From: Ottowia massiliensis
GTDB taxonomy: Bacteria > Pseudomonadota > Gammaproteobacteria > Burkholderiales > Burkholderiaceae_C
Length of the DNA stretch: 64,000 bases
Direction: 5' to 3'
NCBI RefSeq assembly: GCF_900240305.1
Contig: NZ_LT964854.1
Location: 2,542,001-2,606,000 of the forward strand
Shown here: piece by piece, positions 35,081 through 44,053 of the stretch
How the letters are laid out: every line of letters starts with the position of its first letter
How positions within the stretch are numbered: the first letter of the stretch is position 1
The notes under the pieces: model-generated
Databases searched by the model: none
What the model was told of the DNA's origin: nothing
Seen by the model: the letters and a program-made list of their open reading frames with translations, nothing else
Position numbers and translations under genes: made by a program

Positions 35081-36508
35081 TCAATAGCGGTAAGCGTCGG
35101 TTTTGTAAGGCCCTTCCTTGTTCACGCCGATGTAGGCGGCCTGTTCATCCGTCAGGCGCGTGAGGGTGGCGCCGAGCTTGGACAGTTGCAGGCGGGCCAC
35201 GTGTTCGTCCAGGATTTTGGGCAGCACATAAACCTTGCCGGCCTCGTATTGATCAGGCTTGGTGAACAGCTCGATTTGCGCCAGCGTCTGGTTAGCGAAG
35301 CTGCTGCTCATCACGTAGCTGGGGTGGCCCGTGGCGCAGCCCAGGTTCACCAAGCGGCCCTTGGCCAGCAAGATGATGCGGCGGCCCGAGGGGAAGATGA
35401 CGTGGTCCACCTGCGGCTTGATTTCTTCCCACTGGTATTTTTCGAGCGAGGCCACGTCGATTTCGTTGTCAAAGTGGCCGATGTTGCAGACGATGGCTTC
35501 GTTTTTCATTTCCACCATGTGCTCGTGGCGGATCACGCTTTTGTTGCCCGTGGTGGTCACGAAGATGTCGGCCAGCGGCGCGGCCTGCTCCATCGTCACC
35601 ACTTTGTAGCCTTCCATCGCGGCTTGCAGGGCGCAGATGGGGTCGATTTCCGTCACCCACACCTGCGCGCGCAGGGCGGCCAGCGCCTGGGCGCAGCCCT
35701 TGCCCACGTCGCCGTAGCCGCACACCACGGCCACTTTGCCGGCCACCATCACGTCGGTGGCGCGCTTGATGCCGTCCACCAAGCTTTCGCGGCAGCCATA
35801 CAGGTTGTCGAACTTGCTCTTGGTCACGCTGTCGTTCACGTTGATGGCGCGGAACTTGAGCGTGCCCTTGGCCGACATCTCCTTCAGGCGCATCACGCCG
35901 GTGGTGGTTTCTTCCGTCACGCCAATGATTTGCGCGCTCTTGCGCGTGTACCAGCTGGCGTCTTCGGCCAGCTTGGCTTTGATGGCGGCAAACAGCACGC
36001 GCTCTTCTTCGCTCTTGGGGTTGGCCAGCACGCTGGCGTCTTGCTCGGCCTGCTGGCCCAGGTGCATCAGCAGCGTGGCGTCGCCGCCGTCATCCAGAAT
36101 CATGTTCGGGCCTTCGGCCTGGCTGCCTTTGGGGCCGAATTCAAAAATGCGGTGCGTGTAGTCCCAGTAGTCTTTTAGCGTTTCGCCCTTGACGGCGAAA
36201 ACCGGCGTGCCGCCTGCCGCAATGGCTGCCGCCGCCTGGTCTTGCGTGCTGAAAATGTTGCACGAAGCCCAGCGCACTTGCGCGCCCAGCGCTTGCAGCG
36301 TTTCAATCAGCACGGCGGTCTGAATGGTCATGTGCAGACTGCCCGCAATGCGCGCGCCCTTGAGCGGCTGGCGCGCAGCGTATTCCTCGCGAATGGCCAT
36401 CAGGCCGGGCATTTCCGTTTCGGCAATCCGGATTTCCTTGCGGCCCCAGGCGGCCAATCCAATATCGGCAATCACGGATTCGGGCGAAACATTCAAAGGC
36501 GCATTCAT
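35081..36508 (-). CDS. ahcY: Adenosylhomocysteinase (S-adenosylhomocysteine hydrolase)
   Basis: This 475-residue protein is full length. It has the start-region DIGLAAWGRKEIRIAETEMP, substrate-site segments HMTIQTAVLIETL and TTTGVMRL, the NAD-binding loop VVCGYGDVGKGCAQ, and the C-terminal KTDAYRY whose Lys and Tyr reach the partner subunit. It splits SAH to homocysteine and adenosine, relieving inhibition of methyltransferases. It has its own promoter and an SAH riboswitch in the 5' leader, so expression should rise with SAH. Confidence 0.97.
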   Translation of the reverse strand: MNAPLNVSPESVIADIGLAAWGRKEIRIAETEMPGLMAIREEYAARQPLKGARIAGSLHMTIQTAVLIETLQALGAQVRWASCNIFSTQDQAAAAIAAGGTPVFAVKGETLKDYWDYTHRIFEFGPKGSQAEGPNMILDDGGDATLLMHLGQQAEQDASVLANPKSEEERVLFAAIKAKLAEDASWYTRKSAQIIGVTEETTTGVMRLKEMSAKGTLKFRAINVNDSVTKSKFDNLYGCRESLVDGIKRATDVMVAGKVAVVCGYGDVGKGCAQALAALRAQVWVTEIDPICALQAAMEGYKVVTMEQAAPLADIFVTTTGNKSVIRHEHMVEMKNEAIVCNIGHFDNEIDVASLEKYQWEEIKPQVDHVIFPSGRRIILLAKGRLVNLGCATGHPSYVMSSSFANQTLAQIELFTKPDQYEAGKVYVLPKILDEHVARLQLSKLGATLTRLTDEQAAYIGVNKEGPYKTDAYRY

Positions 36509-36604
36509 ATGGCGGGTCTTTCCTTGATGAAAAAAAGAGAAAAACCACCGATACCCGCGCGGGCCTGGCGAAACGCCAAAAAAAAGCTCACCACGCGTTC
36601 ATCA

Positions 36605-36695
36605 GCGGGTGAGCGTCGTTGCGAAGGGGGAGAAACCGCCCCTTCGAGCCTGACCCTGCGCCAACAGGCGGGGGATGCAACGCTCCTCGAAGGGC
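36605..36695 (-). ncRNA. SAH riboswitch in the ahcY leader
   Basis: On the minus strand the leader reads CTTCGAGGAGCGTTGCAT, then CAGGCTCGAAGGGGCGG, then CGCAACGACGCTCACC. These are the three conserved parts of the SAH riboswitch: GAGGAGCG-UUGC, AGGCUCG, and the closing ACGCUCACC. The 5' CTTCGAG pairs with CTCGAAG and GAGCG pairs with CGCTC. The element lies about 100 bases before ahcY, where this family is known in betaproteobacteria. SAH binding is expected to switch ahcY on. Confidence 0.92.
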
Positions 36696-36702
36696 GGCGC
36701 GG

Positions 36703-36730
36703 ATTATAGGCAGGCGCGCACGGGCAAAAA
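36703..36730 (-). promoter_or_regulatory. ahcY promoter
   Basis: A perfect TATAAT -10 hexamer (minus strand, 36703-36708) lies just upstream of the riboswitch, so transcription should begin near 36695. The -35 is weak, with TTTTTG/TTTGCC at 36723-36730. Confidence 0.7.
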
Positions 36731-36880
36731 CACCGCCAATTGCGCCGGTTTTGCGCCGGTTTCCAATCCATTTCCGCCATGAATGGGCACTGGCTGGACG
36801 CATGAGAGCGGGCGAATCACGCAAATGGCAAGTCCGCGCTTGGGAACCCTCTCTCAAAAACATTCGGCTGGAATGCACGG

Positions 36881-37012
36881 GTGATCAAACGCCATGAGCG
36901 GCATGGCTTCAAGGCGCTGTCCAAGCGCTGGGTGGTGGAGAGGGCCTTGGCCAGGCTGCGCAAGGATCGCCTGCATTCGGCGCATGGTCCGGCACTTGAC
37001 CTGATCTTTTGA
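36881..37012 (+). pseudogene. IS5-type transposase C-terminal fragment
   Basis: The plus-strand frame reads VIKRHERHGFKALSKRWVVE, then RALARLRKDRLHSAHGP, and stops at 37010-37012. The RWVVER motif with a following basic helix is the C-terminal catalytic Glu region of DDE transposases of the IS5 type. Only about 43 residues remain. A dispersed-repeat copy follows 17 bp later, the second case of a repeat next to transposase debris. Confidence 0.7.
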
Positions 37013-37028
37013 GGCAAGCGCAGAGAAA

Positions 37029-37117
37029 CCAGAAAAAGGAGCAAATTCAGGGTCATCAAAATGCCCTTTCGCGCTGGCTCCACTAGGACGTCATGCTACG
37101 GATACAGGAGCGAAATA
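37029..37117 (-). repeat. Dispersed repeat, copy I
   Basis: On the minus strand: ATTTCGCTCCTGTATCC, GTAGCATGACGTCCTAGTGG, GGCATTTTGATGACC and TGAATTTGCTCCTTTTTCTG. It lies between the transposase fragment and the end of cysB. Confidence 0.88.
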
Positions 37118-37127
37118 GGGCCGGCTT

Positions 37128-38078
37128 TCAGAGTTCGTAGTCGGCCACATGGCCTTGCATGGCCTTGGCGACCAGATCGCGATCCAGCCGGTCGGAGAGC
37201 AGTTCGGCAAAGTGATAGACGAACTGGCGCAGGTAGGCGCCGCGCTTGAAGGCCACGCGCGCGACGTTGGAACCCAGCAGGTGGCCCAGGGGGCGGGTGA
37301 GCAGGCCCCGCATGTTTTCGGGGGCGCTGCCTTGCGTGGCCATTTCGGCCACGATGCCGATGCCCAGGCCCAGCTGGACGTAGGTGGTGATGACGTCCGA
37401 GTCAATGGCTTCGAGCACGATGCGCGGCTGCAACTCGCGCTGGGCAAAGGCCTGGTCAATGAGGGCGCGGCCCGTGAAGGAAGGGTGGTAGGTGATGAGC
37501 GGCCAGGCGGCAATGTCTTCCAGCGTGATGCGCTTTTGCCGCGCCAGCGGGTGGCCTTCGGGCAGGGCGAGCATGTGCTGCCACTCGTAGCAGGGCAAGG
37601 TAACCAGGTCAGGGTAGTCGGCCAGCGATTCGGTGGCCACGCCGATTTCAGCCTGTTCGTCCAGCACCATTTGCGCCACTTGCTGGGGGTTGCCCTGGTG
37701 CAGGCGGATGCTGACTTTGGGCCAGGCCTGGCGCAGGCGGGCGACGGGCTGGGGCAGCACGTAGCGCGCCTGGGTGTGGGTGGAGGCGATGGAGAAGGTG
37801 CCGGTGTCTTGCGCGGTGTATTCCTCGCCGATGCGTTTGAGGTTGTTCACCTCGCGCAGGATGACGGCAATGCTTTCCAGCACGTGGCGGCCCGGTTCGG
37901 TGATGCTTTTGAGGCGTTTGCCGTGGCGGGTGAAGATGTCGATGCCCAGCTCCTGCTCAAGGTCGATGATGGCCTTGGAAACGCCGGGCTGCGAGGTGTG
38001 CAGAACGCGCGCGGCTTCGGTGAGGTTGAGGTTGCGGCGCGAGGCTTCCTGGACGAAACGGAACTGGTGCAGGTTCAT
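37128..38078 (-). CDS. cysB: CysB-type LysR family transcriptional regulator
   Basis: This is a 316-residue protein. The N-terminal helix-turn-helix (MNLHQFRFVQEASRRNLNLT, then EAARVLHTSQPGVSKAIIDL) is the CysB/Cbl version, and the effector domain with STHTQARYVLPQPV and LGIGIVAEMAT is of CysB length. It regulates sulfur assimilation, sensing N-acetylserine or sulfate-limitation signals. It lies 12 bp downstream of cbiX on the same strand. Sirohydrochlorin chelatase supports sirohaem for sulfite reductase, a sensible functional pair. Confidence 0.92.
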   Translation of the reverse strand: MNLHQFRFVQEASRRNLNLTEAARVLHTSQPGVSKAIIDLEQELGIDIFTRHGKRLKSITEPGRHVLESIAVILREVNNLKRIGEEYTAQDTGTFSIASTHTQARYVLPQPVARLRQAWPKVSIRLHQGNPQQVAQMVLDEQAEIGVATESLADYPDLVTLPCYEWQHMLALPEGHPLARQKRITLEDIAAWPLITYHPSFTGRALIDQAFAQRELQPRIVLEAIDSDVITTYVQLGLGIGIVAEMATQGSAPENMRGLLTRPLGHLLGSNVARVAFKRGAYLRQFVYHFAELLSDRLDRDLVAKAMQGHVADYEL

Positions 38079-38090
38079 GGCGTGAAGGGT

Positions 38091-38474
38091 TCAGGCGCGG
38101 GGGTCAAAGGGGCCGGAAAGAGCCGCGCGGGCCAGGGCGTCGAGCACGGCGGGGTGTTCGGCGATGGTGGCCGCTTGCGTGATGGGCACGCCAGGATGGG
38201 CGTGGCGCAGCGCGGCCAGCAGGCGCGGCAGGTCTTCGCGGGCGTGGCGGCCCATGCCTAAAAACATGGGCCAGACGGTCAGGCTGAGCGCGCCCTGGGC
38301 AATGAGACGGGCAGCCGCTTGCGGCAGGCTGGGCGCGGTGAATTCAAGGTAGGCGCAAGACACGGCCACGCCCGCCGGGGCGGTTTCGCGCATGCGGCGG
38401 GCCACGGCTTCAATGGGCGCGCTCCACAAGGGATCGCGCGAGCCGTGGGCGAAAAGGATGATGCCGCGCGCCAT
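38091..38474 (-). CDS. cbiX: CbiX-type sirohydrochlorin chelatase (short form)
   Basis: This is a 127-residue single-domain chelatase, as in the small CbiX class. It has ILFAHGSRDPLW with the metal-site His near 10, SCAYLEFTAPSLPQA with a Glu, and VWPMFLGMGRHAREDLP with the second His. It inserts cobalt (for B12) or ferrous iron (for sirohaem) into sirohydrochlorin. The neighbour cysB favours sirohaem. The presence of cobS and cobC elsewhere in the window makes a B12 role equally possible. Confidence 0.88.
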   Translation of the reverse strand: MARGIILFAHGSRDPLWSAPIEAVARRMRETAPAGVAVSCAYLEFTAPSLPQAAARLIAQGALSLTVWPMFLGMGRHAREDLPRLLAALRHAHPGVPITQAATIAEHPAVLDALARAALSGPFDPRA

Positions 38475-38518
38475 GTGCCTGCCTTCTTTCTGCCGTCTTT
38501 GCGGGTGCCGCCCGGCGC

Positions 38519-39619
38519 TTACTGCCGCAGCACCAGCCAGCCAAAGGCGGCCAGCGAGAGCAGCGAGTAGATGAGGCCGGGCGTGGCGGCGGCCAGCCAG
38601 GGCTGCCAGTCGCGCAAATTGCCAATGAAGCCGAAGACGTTGTTGAGCAAAAAGAAGCTGATGCCCGCCATGACGCCAATGAACACGTGGCCGGAGATGT
38701 TGCCCGAGCGGAAATGCAGGTAGGCAAAGGGCAGCGCCAGCACCATCATCACCAGGCAGCCCAGCGGGTAGAACACCTTGCGCCAGAACTCGATTTCATA
38801 GCGCTGGGCGCTTTGGCCGTTGGCGTGCAGGTGGCGGATGTACTGGAACAGATCAAGCGCTTTCATGCGGTCGGGGCTGACGAGGGCGGCGGCCACCATG
38901 TCGGCAGACAGATGCGTGGGCCAGCGCGTCTCCGGCGGCTGGGTGCGGGCAATGCCGGCCTGGCCCGCCGGGCTTTCTTGCAGGGCGCGGCGCCGGGGGC
39001 GCTCCAGCAGCCATGCGCCTTCGTCAAAGCGGGCGCTTTCGGCCTGGGTGGTGGAAAGCCAGCGGCCCTGGGGGTCGAACTCGAAGATGCGCACGCGGTT
39101 CATCTGCCCGTCGGCCGAGAGCGAGGCGACATTGACGGAGTAGCTGCGGCCATCGGCGCTTTTGTCTTTCAGCCAGCCGCCGGTCAGCCCCACGGTGAGC
39201 TGCCCGGCAAAGCGCGAGCGCAAAAGCTGCGCGGCGCGGTTGGCTTCAGGCGCGGCGTAGTCGCCAATGACGAAGGTGAGCGCCGCAAAGGCCGCGCCCA
39301 GCGCCAGCAGCATGCCCAGCGCGCGCAGAGGCCCCAGGCCGCTGGTGCGCAAGATGGTGTATTCGGAGCTTTCGGCCAGCCGCGCCATCACGTAAATGGC
39401 GCCAATGAGCACGGCAATGGGCAGGAGCTGGTAGATGTGGTTGGGCACGCGCAAGGTGACAAACAGCAGCACTTGCGAGAGCGGGTAGCCGCCCGCGCTG
39501 TTGAGGTACTGGAGCTGATCCACCAGGTCAAAGAACACGAACAGCAGCAAAAAGGCCACGCCCACAAAGGCCACGGCGCGCAGGATTTCGCGGTAGATGA
39601 AGCGGCGGATGGTTTTCAT
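38519..39619 (-). CDS. lptG: LPS export ABC transporter permease LptG
   Basis: This is 366 residues. The start at 39619 is set by ATGA overlap with lptF and by the conserved MKTIRRFIYREILRAVAFVG. The open frame further upstream lies inside lptF. Six membrane helices flank a periplasmic beta-jellyroll domain (about 95-265). The C-terminal half shows EFWRKVFYPLGCLVMMVLAL, the coupling-helix region. With LptF and LptB it lifts LPS from the inner membrane to the LptC/A bridge. Confidence 0.93.
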   Translation of the reverse strand: MKTIRRFIYREILRAVAFVGVAFLLLFVFFDLVDQLQYLNSAGGYPLSQVLLFVTLRVPNHIYQLLPIAVLIGAIYVMARLAESSEYTILRTSGLGPLRALGMLLALGAAFAALTFVIGDYAAPEANRAAQLLRSRFAGQLTVGLTGGWLKDKSADGRSYSVNVASLSADGQMNRVRIFEFDPQGRWLSTTQAESARFDEGAWLLERPRRRALQESPAGQAGIARTQPPETRWPTHLSADMVAAALVSPDRMKALDLFQYIRHLHANGQSAQRYEIEFWRKVFYPLGCLVMMVLALPFAYLHFRSGNISGHVFIGVMAGISFFLLNNVFGFIGNLRDWQPWLAAATPGLIYSLLSLAAFGWLVLRQ

Positions 39620-40821
39620 GCCGCCCCTTTCTGCCCGTCTGGCGGCGCGGACGGCGCGGGTTGCCTGGCCCACGGGCGCGGCAGCCAGCCGCCCCAGTGG
39701 CGCAGCAGCAAAGCGCCCAGCGCGGCGGCGAAGATGCCGCCGTGCAGCAGGCAAAGCAGCGCGGCCAGGCTCACTTTGCCGCTGGCCACCCAGCTTTGCC
39801 CCACATTGAGCAGGTTGTAGTAGGCGGCAAAGGCAAAGAGCGAAAACACCATGCCCGCGCTGCGCCCCACGCGGGGATTGACGCGCGTGCCCGCCAGCGC
39901 AATCACCACGCAATTGAGCGCGGCCAGCGCCAGGCCCAGCCGCCAGGAAAACTCGGCCTGGTTGTTGCGATCGGGCTGGCGCAGCAGCGCCAGCGTGGAG
40001 CGGTAGCGCGGCGCTTGCAGCCCGGCCGAATCCAGCGAGCGGGCGCTCACGCGCGCGCCGTATTCGCGAAATTCGCTCAGGCGCATTTCGCCCGTTTCCA
40101 GATCGGTTTCCAGGCGCTGCCCCTGGTCCAGAATGACGAAACGCTCCGCGCCTTGCGTTTGCAGGCGGCCGCCGCGCGCGGAAGTGACGATTTCCCGGCC
40201 CTTTTCGGTGGCGGCGATGAAGATGTTGCCGCCGGGCGCGTCGGCTTCAGTTTCGGCGTCCGGCCTGGCCGGTCCGAAGTCCGTCCTGCCTGCGGGCGCG
40301 CCGGCGGCGCTGCGCACGGCGTCAGCCGCCTTTTTGTCGATGTAAAGCACGCGCCGTCCGCCTGCGGATTCAATGAACTGGCCGGGCGCCACGCGGTCCA
40401 CGTCGCCGCGCGATTCATAGCGCTCACGCAGCTCGCGCACCTGCTGGTTCGTCCACGGCCACACCGCCAGCGCCAGCACGGCAATGCCCAGCAGCACCGG
40501 CCAGGCAAAGCGCAGCAGCGGCGGCAAAAACGCCAGCAGCCCGCGCCCGCTGGCAAACCACACCACCATTTCACTGGCCATGTACATGCGCGAGAGCGTG
40601 GCCGTGATGGCCACAAACAGGCTCAGCGTGAGGATGGTGGGCAAGTGCCCCAGCACCGTAAAGCCCATCACCAGCATGATTTCAGACGGGTTCACGTGCC
40701 CGGCCGAAGCCTGGCCCAGCGTGCGGATCAGCATCATCGTCATCACGATGGTGATGAGCACCACCAGAGTCGCGCCGAAGCTGCGCCCCAGCTCTTTGCG
40801 CAAGGATGAATCGAATAACAT
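39616..40821 (-). CDS. lptF: LPS export ABC transporter permease LptF
   Basis: This is 401 residues from MLFDSSLRKELGRSFGATLV, the typical LptF start. The frame is open to 40926, but that would run into the pepA promoter region. It has the family's first-helix pair, the motif MYMASEMVVWFASG, a periplasmic jellyroll and C-terminal helices. The periplasmic domain has an extra low-complexity stretch (AGAPAGRTDFGPARPDAETE, then ADAPGG, about 185-210), which looks like a lineage-specific insertion. It is translationally coupled to lptG and divergent from pepA, with 24 bp between the starts. Confidence 0.93.
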   Translation of the reverse strand: MLFDSSLRKELGRSFGATLVVLITIVMTMMLIRTLGQASAGHVNPSEIMLVMGFTVLGHLPTILTLSLFVAITATLSRMYMASEMVVWFASGRGLLAFLPPLLRFAWPVLLGIAVLALAVWPWTNQQVRELRERYESRGDVDRVAPGQFIESAGGRRVLYIDKKAADAVRSAAGAPAGRTDFGPARPDAETEADAPGGNIFIAATEKGREIVTSARGGRLQTQGAERFVILDQGQRLETDLETGEMRLSEFREYGARVSARSLDSAGLQAPRYRSTLALLRQPDRNNQAEFSWRLGLALAALNCVVIALAGTRVNPRVGRSAGMVFSLFAFAAYYNLLNVGQSWVASGKVSLAALLCLLHGGIFAAALGALLLRHWGGWLPRPWARQPAPSAPPDGQKGAA

Positions 40822-40845
40822 CAGTTTGAAAGGAAACCGCTGATT

Positions 40846-42306
40846 ATGGACTTTGAACTCAAGACGCTGCGCCTGGCGCAGGCGGCCCGCGCCAAGGCCG
40901 ATGCGCTGGTTTTTCTCGTCACGCAAGACACCGCCAAGGCCAAGGCCGATGACGCCCTTTCAGCCCTGGCCGCCCGCGCCATCAAGACGGGCGACTTCAG
41001 CGCCGAAGCCGGCAAGCTCCTGCCCTGCTACGCCGCCGAAGGCATTCAGGCGCCGCGCGTGCTGCTGGCGGGCGCGGGCGACGGCAGCGCGCAAGCCGTG
41101 CGCCGCGCCGTGGCCGCCGCCATTGCGCTCATCAAAAGCGGCCCCGCCTGCCAGGCCGTGCTGTGCTTTGCGCAAACGCCCAGCCCCGCCGCCTTGCGCG
41201 CTGCCGTGCTGGCTGCCGCCGACGCGGCCTACGCCTACACCGAAACCAAACCCAAGGCCAAGCCGGTCGCGCTAACCGGCGTGCGCCTGGCCCTGCCCGC
41301 CGCCGCCAGCGCCGCATTGAAAACCGCCTTCGCCCAGGCCACGGCCACGGCCAGCGGCATCCGCCTGGCGCGCGAGTGGGGCAACCGCCCCGCCAACCAC
41401 GCCACGCCCCGGCAACTGGCCGCCGCCGCCCAGGCCATCGCCAAGGAAAAAGGCAGCCATATTGACTGCGAAGTTCTCGGCCCCAAGGAAGTGGCCAAGC
41501 TCGGCATGGGCGCATTTGCCGCCGTGGCGCGCGGCTCGCATGAAGAGCTGCGCTTCATCGTGCTGCGCTACCAGGGCGCGGCCAAGAGCCAGCCGCCCGT
41601 GGCCCTGGTGGGCAAGGGCATCACGTTCGACTCCGGCGGCATCTCCATCAAGCCCGCCGCCGGCATGGACGAAATGAAGTTCGACATGTGCGGCGCCGCC
41701 AGCGTGCTGGGCGCGTTCGAGGCCCTGCGCCAGCTGCAACCGGCCATCAACGTGGTCGGCCTCATTCCCGCCTGCGAAAACCTGCCCGGCGGCGGCGCCA
41801 CCAAGCCGGGCGACGTGGTCACCAGCCTGAGCGGCCAGACCATCGAAGTGCTCAACACCGACGCCGAAGGCCGCCTGGTGCTGTGCGACGCCCTTGCCTA
41901 CGCCGCGCGCTTCAAGCCCCGCGCCATCATCGACATCGCCACCCTCACGGGCGCTTGCGTCATTGCCCTGGGCCACGTTCGCAGCGGCCTTTACGCCACC
42001 GACGCCGCCCTGGCCCAAGCCCTGCAACAGGCGGGCGAAGCCGCGCTCGACCCCTGCTGGCCCATGCCGCTGGATGACGAATACGCCGAAGGGCTGAAAA
42101 GCAACTTCGCCGATGTGGCCAACGTGGCGGGCCGCCCGGCAGGCTCCGTCACCGCCGCCAAATTCCTGCAACGCTTCGTGCCCGAAGGCACGCCGTGGGC
42201 GCACCTGGACATTGCCGGCAGCGCCTGGAAAAGCGGCAAGGCCAAGGGCGCCACGGGCCGCCCCGTCGGCCTGCTCGTTCAATACCTGCTGGCGCAAGCT
42301 GCCTGA
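40846..42306 (+). CDS. pepA: Leucyl aminopeptidase PepA
   Basis: This is a 486-residue M17 aminopeptidase, preceded by AAAGGAAA. It has the two-metal catalytic site signatures VGKGITFDSGGISIKP (metal Lys and Asp), MKFDMCGAASVLG and the family pattern NTDAEGRLVLCDAL. Members form hexamers that cut N-terminal residues from peptides, and in enterics also bind DNA in site-specific recombination. The divergent arrangement with lptF and the following holC is common in Burkholderiales. Confidence 0.96.
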   Translation: MDFELKTLRLAQAARAKADALVFLVTQDTAKAKADDALSALAARAIKTGDFSAEAGKLLPCYAAEGIQAPRVLLAGAGDGSAQAVRRAVAAAIALIKSGPACQAVLCFAQTPSPAALRAAVLAAADAAYAYTETKPKAKPVALTGVRLALPAAASAALKTAFAQATATASGIRLAREWGNRPANHATPRQLAAAAQAIAKEKGSHIDCEVLGPKEVAKLGMGAFAAVARGSHEELRFIVLRYQGAAKSQPPVALVGKGITFDSGGISIKPAAGMDEMKFDMCGAASVLGAFEALRQLQPAINVVGLIPACENLPGGGATKPGDVVTSLSGQTIEVLNTDAEGRLVLCDALAYAARFKPRAIIDIATLTGACVIALGHVRSGLYATDAALAQALQQAGEAALDPCWPMPLDDEYAEGLKSNFADVANVAGRPAGSVTAAKFLQRFVPEGTPWAHLDIAGSAWKSGKAKGATGRPVGLLVQYLLAQAA

Positions 42307-42332
42307 ACGGCAGGCAGCCAGGGCAGCCGCGC

Positions 42333-42764
42333 ATGACGGAAGTGACCTTTCACTTCAACGTGCCTGAAAAAACGGCCTATGCCTGCCGCCTGCTGCGCAA
42401 GGCATGGGCCGCGCGCGCCCCGGTTGGCGTGCTGGGCGACGCCGCAGCCCTGCGCGCGCTCGACGAAGCCCTGTGGACCTTCTCATCGCAGGCATTCATC
42501 CCCCATTGCGGCGTCTCCGCCCCCGCCCACGTGCTGGCCGCCACGCCCATCGTGCTGGCTACCGACGCTGCCCTCTTCACACGCAGCCAGGTGCTGCTCA
42601 ACCTGGGCCAGCCCGCGCCCGAAGGCTTTGAACGCTTTGCCCGTTTGATCGAAATCGTCAGCGCCCAGCCGCAAGACCGCGCGGGCGCCCGCCAGCGCTG
42701 GAACCACTACAAAAAACACGGTCTGCAACCCCAGGCCCATGACGCGGCCGCCCGCAAGGACTAA
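42333..42764 (+). CDS. holC: DNA polymerase III chi subunit HolC
   Basis: This is 143 residues from MTEVTFHFNVPEKTAYACRL; the open frame further 5' lies in pepA. The N-terminal strand-helix, VLGDAAALRALDEALWTF and RWNHYKKHG at the C-terminus match HolC, the clamp-loader subunit that contacts SSB. It starts 26 bp after pepA. Confidence 0.92.
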   Translation: MTEVTFHFNVPEKTAYACRLLRKAWAARAPVGVLGDAAALRALDEALWTFSSQAFIPHCGVSAPAHVLAATPIVLATDAALFTRSQVLLNLGQPAPEGFERFARLIEIVSAQPQDRAGARQRWNHYKKHGLQPQAHDAAARKD

Positions 42765-42789
42765 ACCCGCCCTCCCGAAAAGGCCCACC

Positions 42790-43239
42790 ATGACCGCCCA
42801 CGACCCCCGCGCCAGCGACGCAGCCATTGAACCCATCCTTGACGACACTCCCGCATGGAGCGAAGCGCCGCCCCCGCAATCCGTGCCCATGCTCACCGAA
42901 GTCATCGCCCCCGTCAGCCAGCCCGGCGAGCTGGCCCCGGAACCCGGCGCCCTGCCGCCTGCGCCCGCCCCCGTCTCCGCCCAGGTTCCCGCGCAAGCCA
43001 GCGCCCTGGCCGGACAAGTGCTCCAAACCCTGGCCCCCACGCTTGACCTCCGCATCAGCGAAGCCATCGCCCGCGTCCTGCACGAACAGCTTCTGGGCCT
43101 GAACGCCCGCGTGCAGCGCGAAGTCGCCGCCGTCGTCAAGCAAGCCGTGGCCGAAGCGCTGAAGCAGCAGAGCACACACGAAACCGCCCCCGGGCAAGAC
43201 GGGCACGGCGAAAACGCGGATCAGGAAAAGCAAGACTGA
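42790..43239 (+). CDS. Hypothetical protein, DUF2486-like
   Basis: This is 149 residues from MTAHDPRASDAAIEPILDDT, with AAAAGG just upstream. The middle is Pro/Ala-rich and disordered. The C-terminal third is a charged amphipathic helix (LGLNARVQREVAAVVKQAVA). A protein of this build after holC is widespread in Burkholderiales (DUF2486), so the family name is likely though not proven here. It probably shares the pepA-holC transcript. Function is unknown. Confidence 0.65.
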   Translation: MTAHDPRASDAAIEPILDDTPAWSEAPPPQSVPMLTEVIAPVSQPGELAPEPGALPPAPAPVSAQVPAQASALAGQVLQTLAPTLDLRISEAIARVLHEQLLGLNARVQREVAAVVKQAVAEALKQQSTHETAPGQDGHGENADQEKQD

Positions 43240-43267
43240 ACACGCAAGCGGCCCGCAGCCAGCCTCT

Positions 43268-43355
43268 TTTAGCTCCTTTTTCAATAGCGATAGGTCCTAG
43301 TGGAAACTGCGCAGAACGGCATTTTCACCCCCTTGTATTTGCTCTTGTTTTTTGA
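43268..43355 (+). repeat. Dispersed repeat, copy J
   Basis: The copy has TTAGCTCCTTTTTC, AATAGCGATAGGTCCTAGTGG, GGCATTTTCACCCCC and TTGTATTTGCTCTTGTTT. GAAACTGC and GCATTTTC can pair in the centre with one mismatch. Confidence 0.9.
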
Positions 43356-44053
43356 CATAACGGCCCATCGGCCCATCACCCCGCTTCTGCCCACTCTAAA
43401 GCTCTGATTCAGCGCCTGGGGCTGGCGCTGGCACCGCAAGCGCAGCGGAATGAGCAGCGCTGAACCTGCCCAACCAAAACCAAGCGGGTAGCGGGCAGGT
43501 TGCCATCAACCGCGCATGATGCTGGGGCCGGCATCTGAACAACGCATGGGCCGAGTCAGCAAGAAGCCTGTTCGCAATCTGTATCTGTACTTGATGCGAA
43601 AAGCGCGGCCCGGAGTGATTCATGACATTGCAAACGCCTCGTCAGGCAGCAGGCGTGAATGTCAGAACCATTCGCGGTTTGCGCCTTGCGGTTCATCCCG
43701 GTCTGCTTTTTCTTCTCATGGCCCAACGCTGGGCGGGTTCCCAGAAACAGGAGCAAATTCGGGGGGCCTGAAACACCAATCTGCGCAGTGTCCATCAAGA
43801 CATCGCGCTATGAATAGGGGAGCAACCCCGCCCAACGCCGCCCGCCCGCAGGCGCGAAAAGCGGCCCCGCTGACCTGCGGCGTCGCGCAACGTCGCACTG
43901 GCCGGTCAGCCAGCCGGTCAGCCAGACCGTCTGCGGCTTGCACTTCGCTCAGGTTCATTCACTCTTTCGCCCCTCATGGACGAACTCTGAACAGGTTCCA
44001 AAAAATGGGCGGGGCTGAAGAAAAGCGCCTTGGCTTTGCGCCCTGCGCTGCGC
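43356..44053. other. Long gene-free stretch holding a second repeat copy
   Basis: About 700 bases without a supportable gene. It contains repeat copy K (43742-43824) and, at 43979-43999, GACGAACTCTGAACAGGTTC, which resembles an IS5-type terminal repeat. The open frames here lack codon structure. The region looks like accumulated mobile-element debris. Confidence 0.55.
43742..43824 (-). repeat. Dispersed repeat, copy K (diverged)
   Basis: On the minus strand: GGTTGCTCCCCTATTC, ATAGCGCGATGTCTTGATGG, TGTTTCAGGCCCC and CGAATTTGCTCCTGTTTCTG. It is 386 bp from copy J and in the opposite orientation. Confidence 0.8.
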
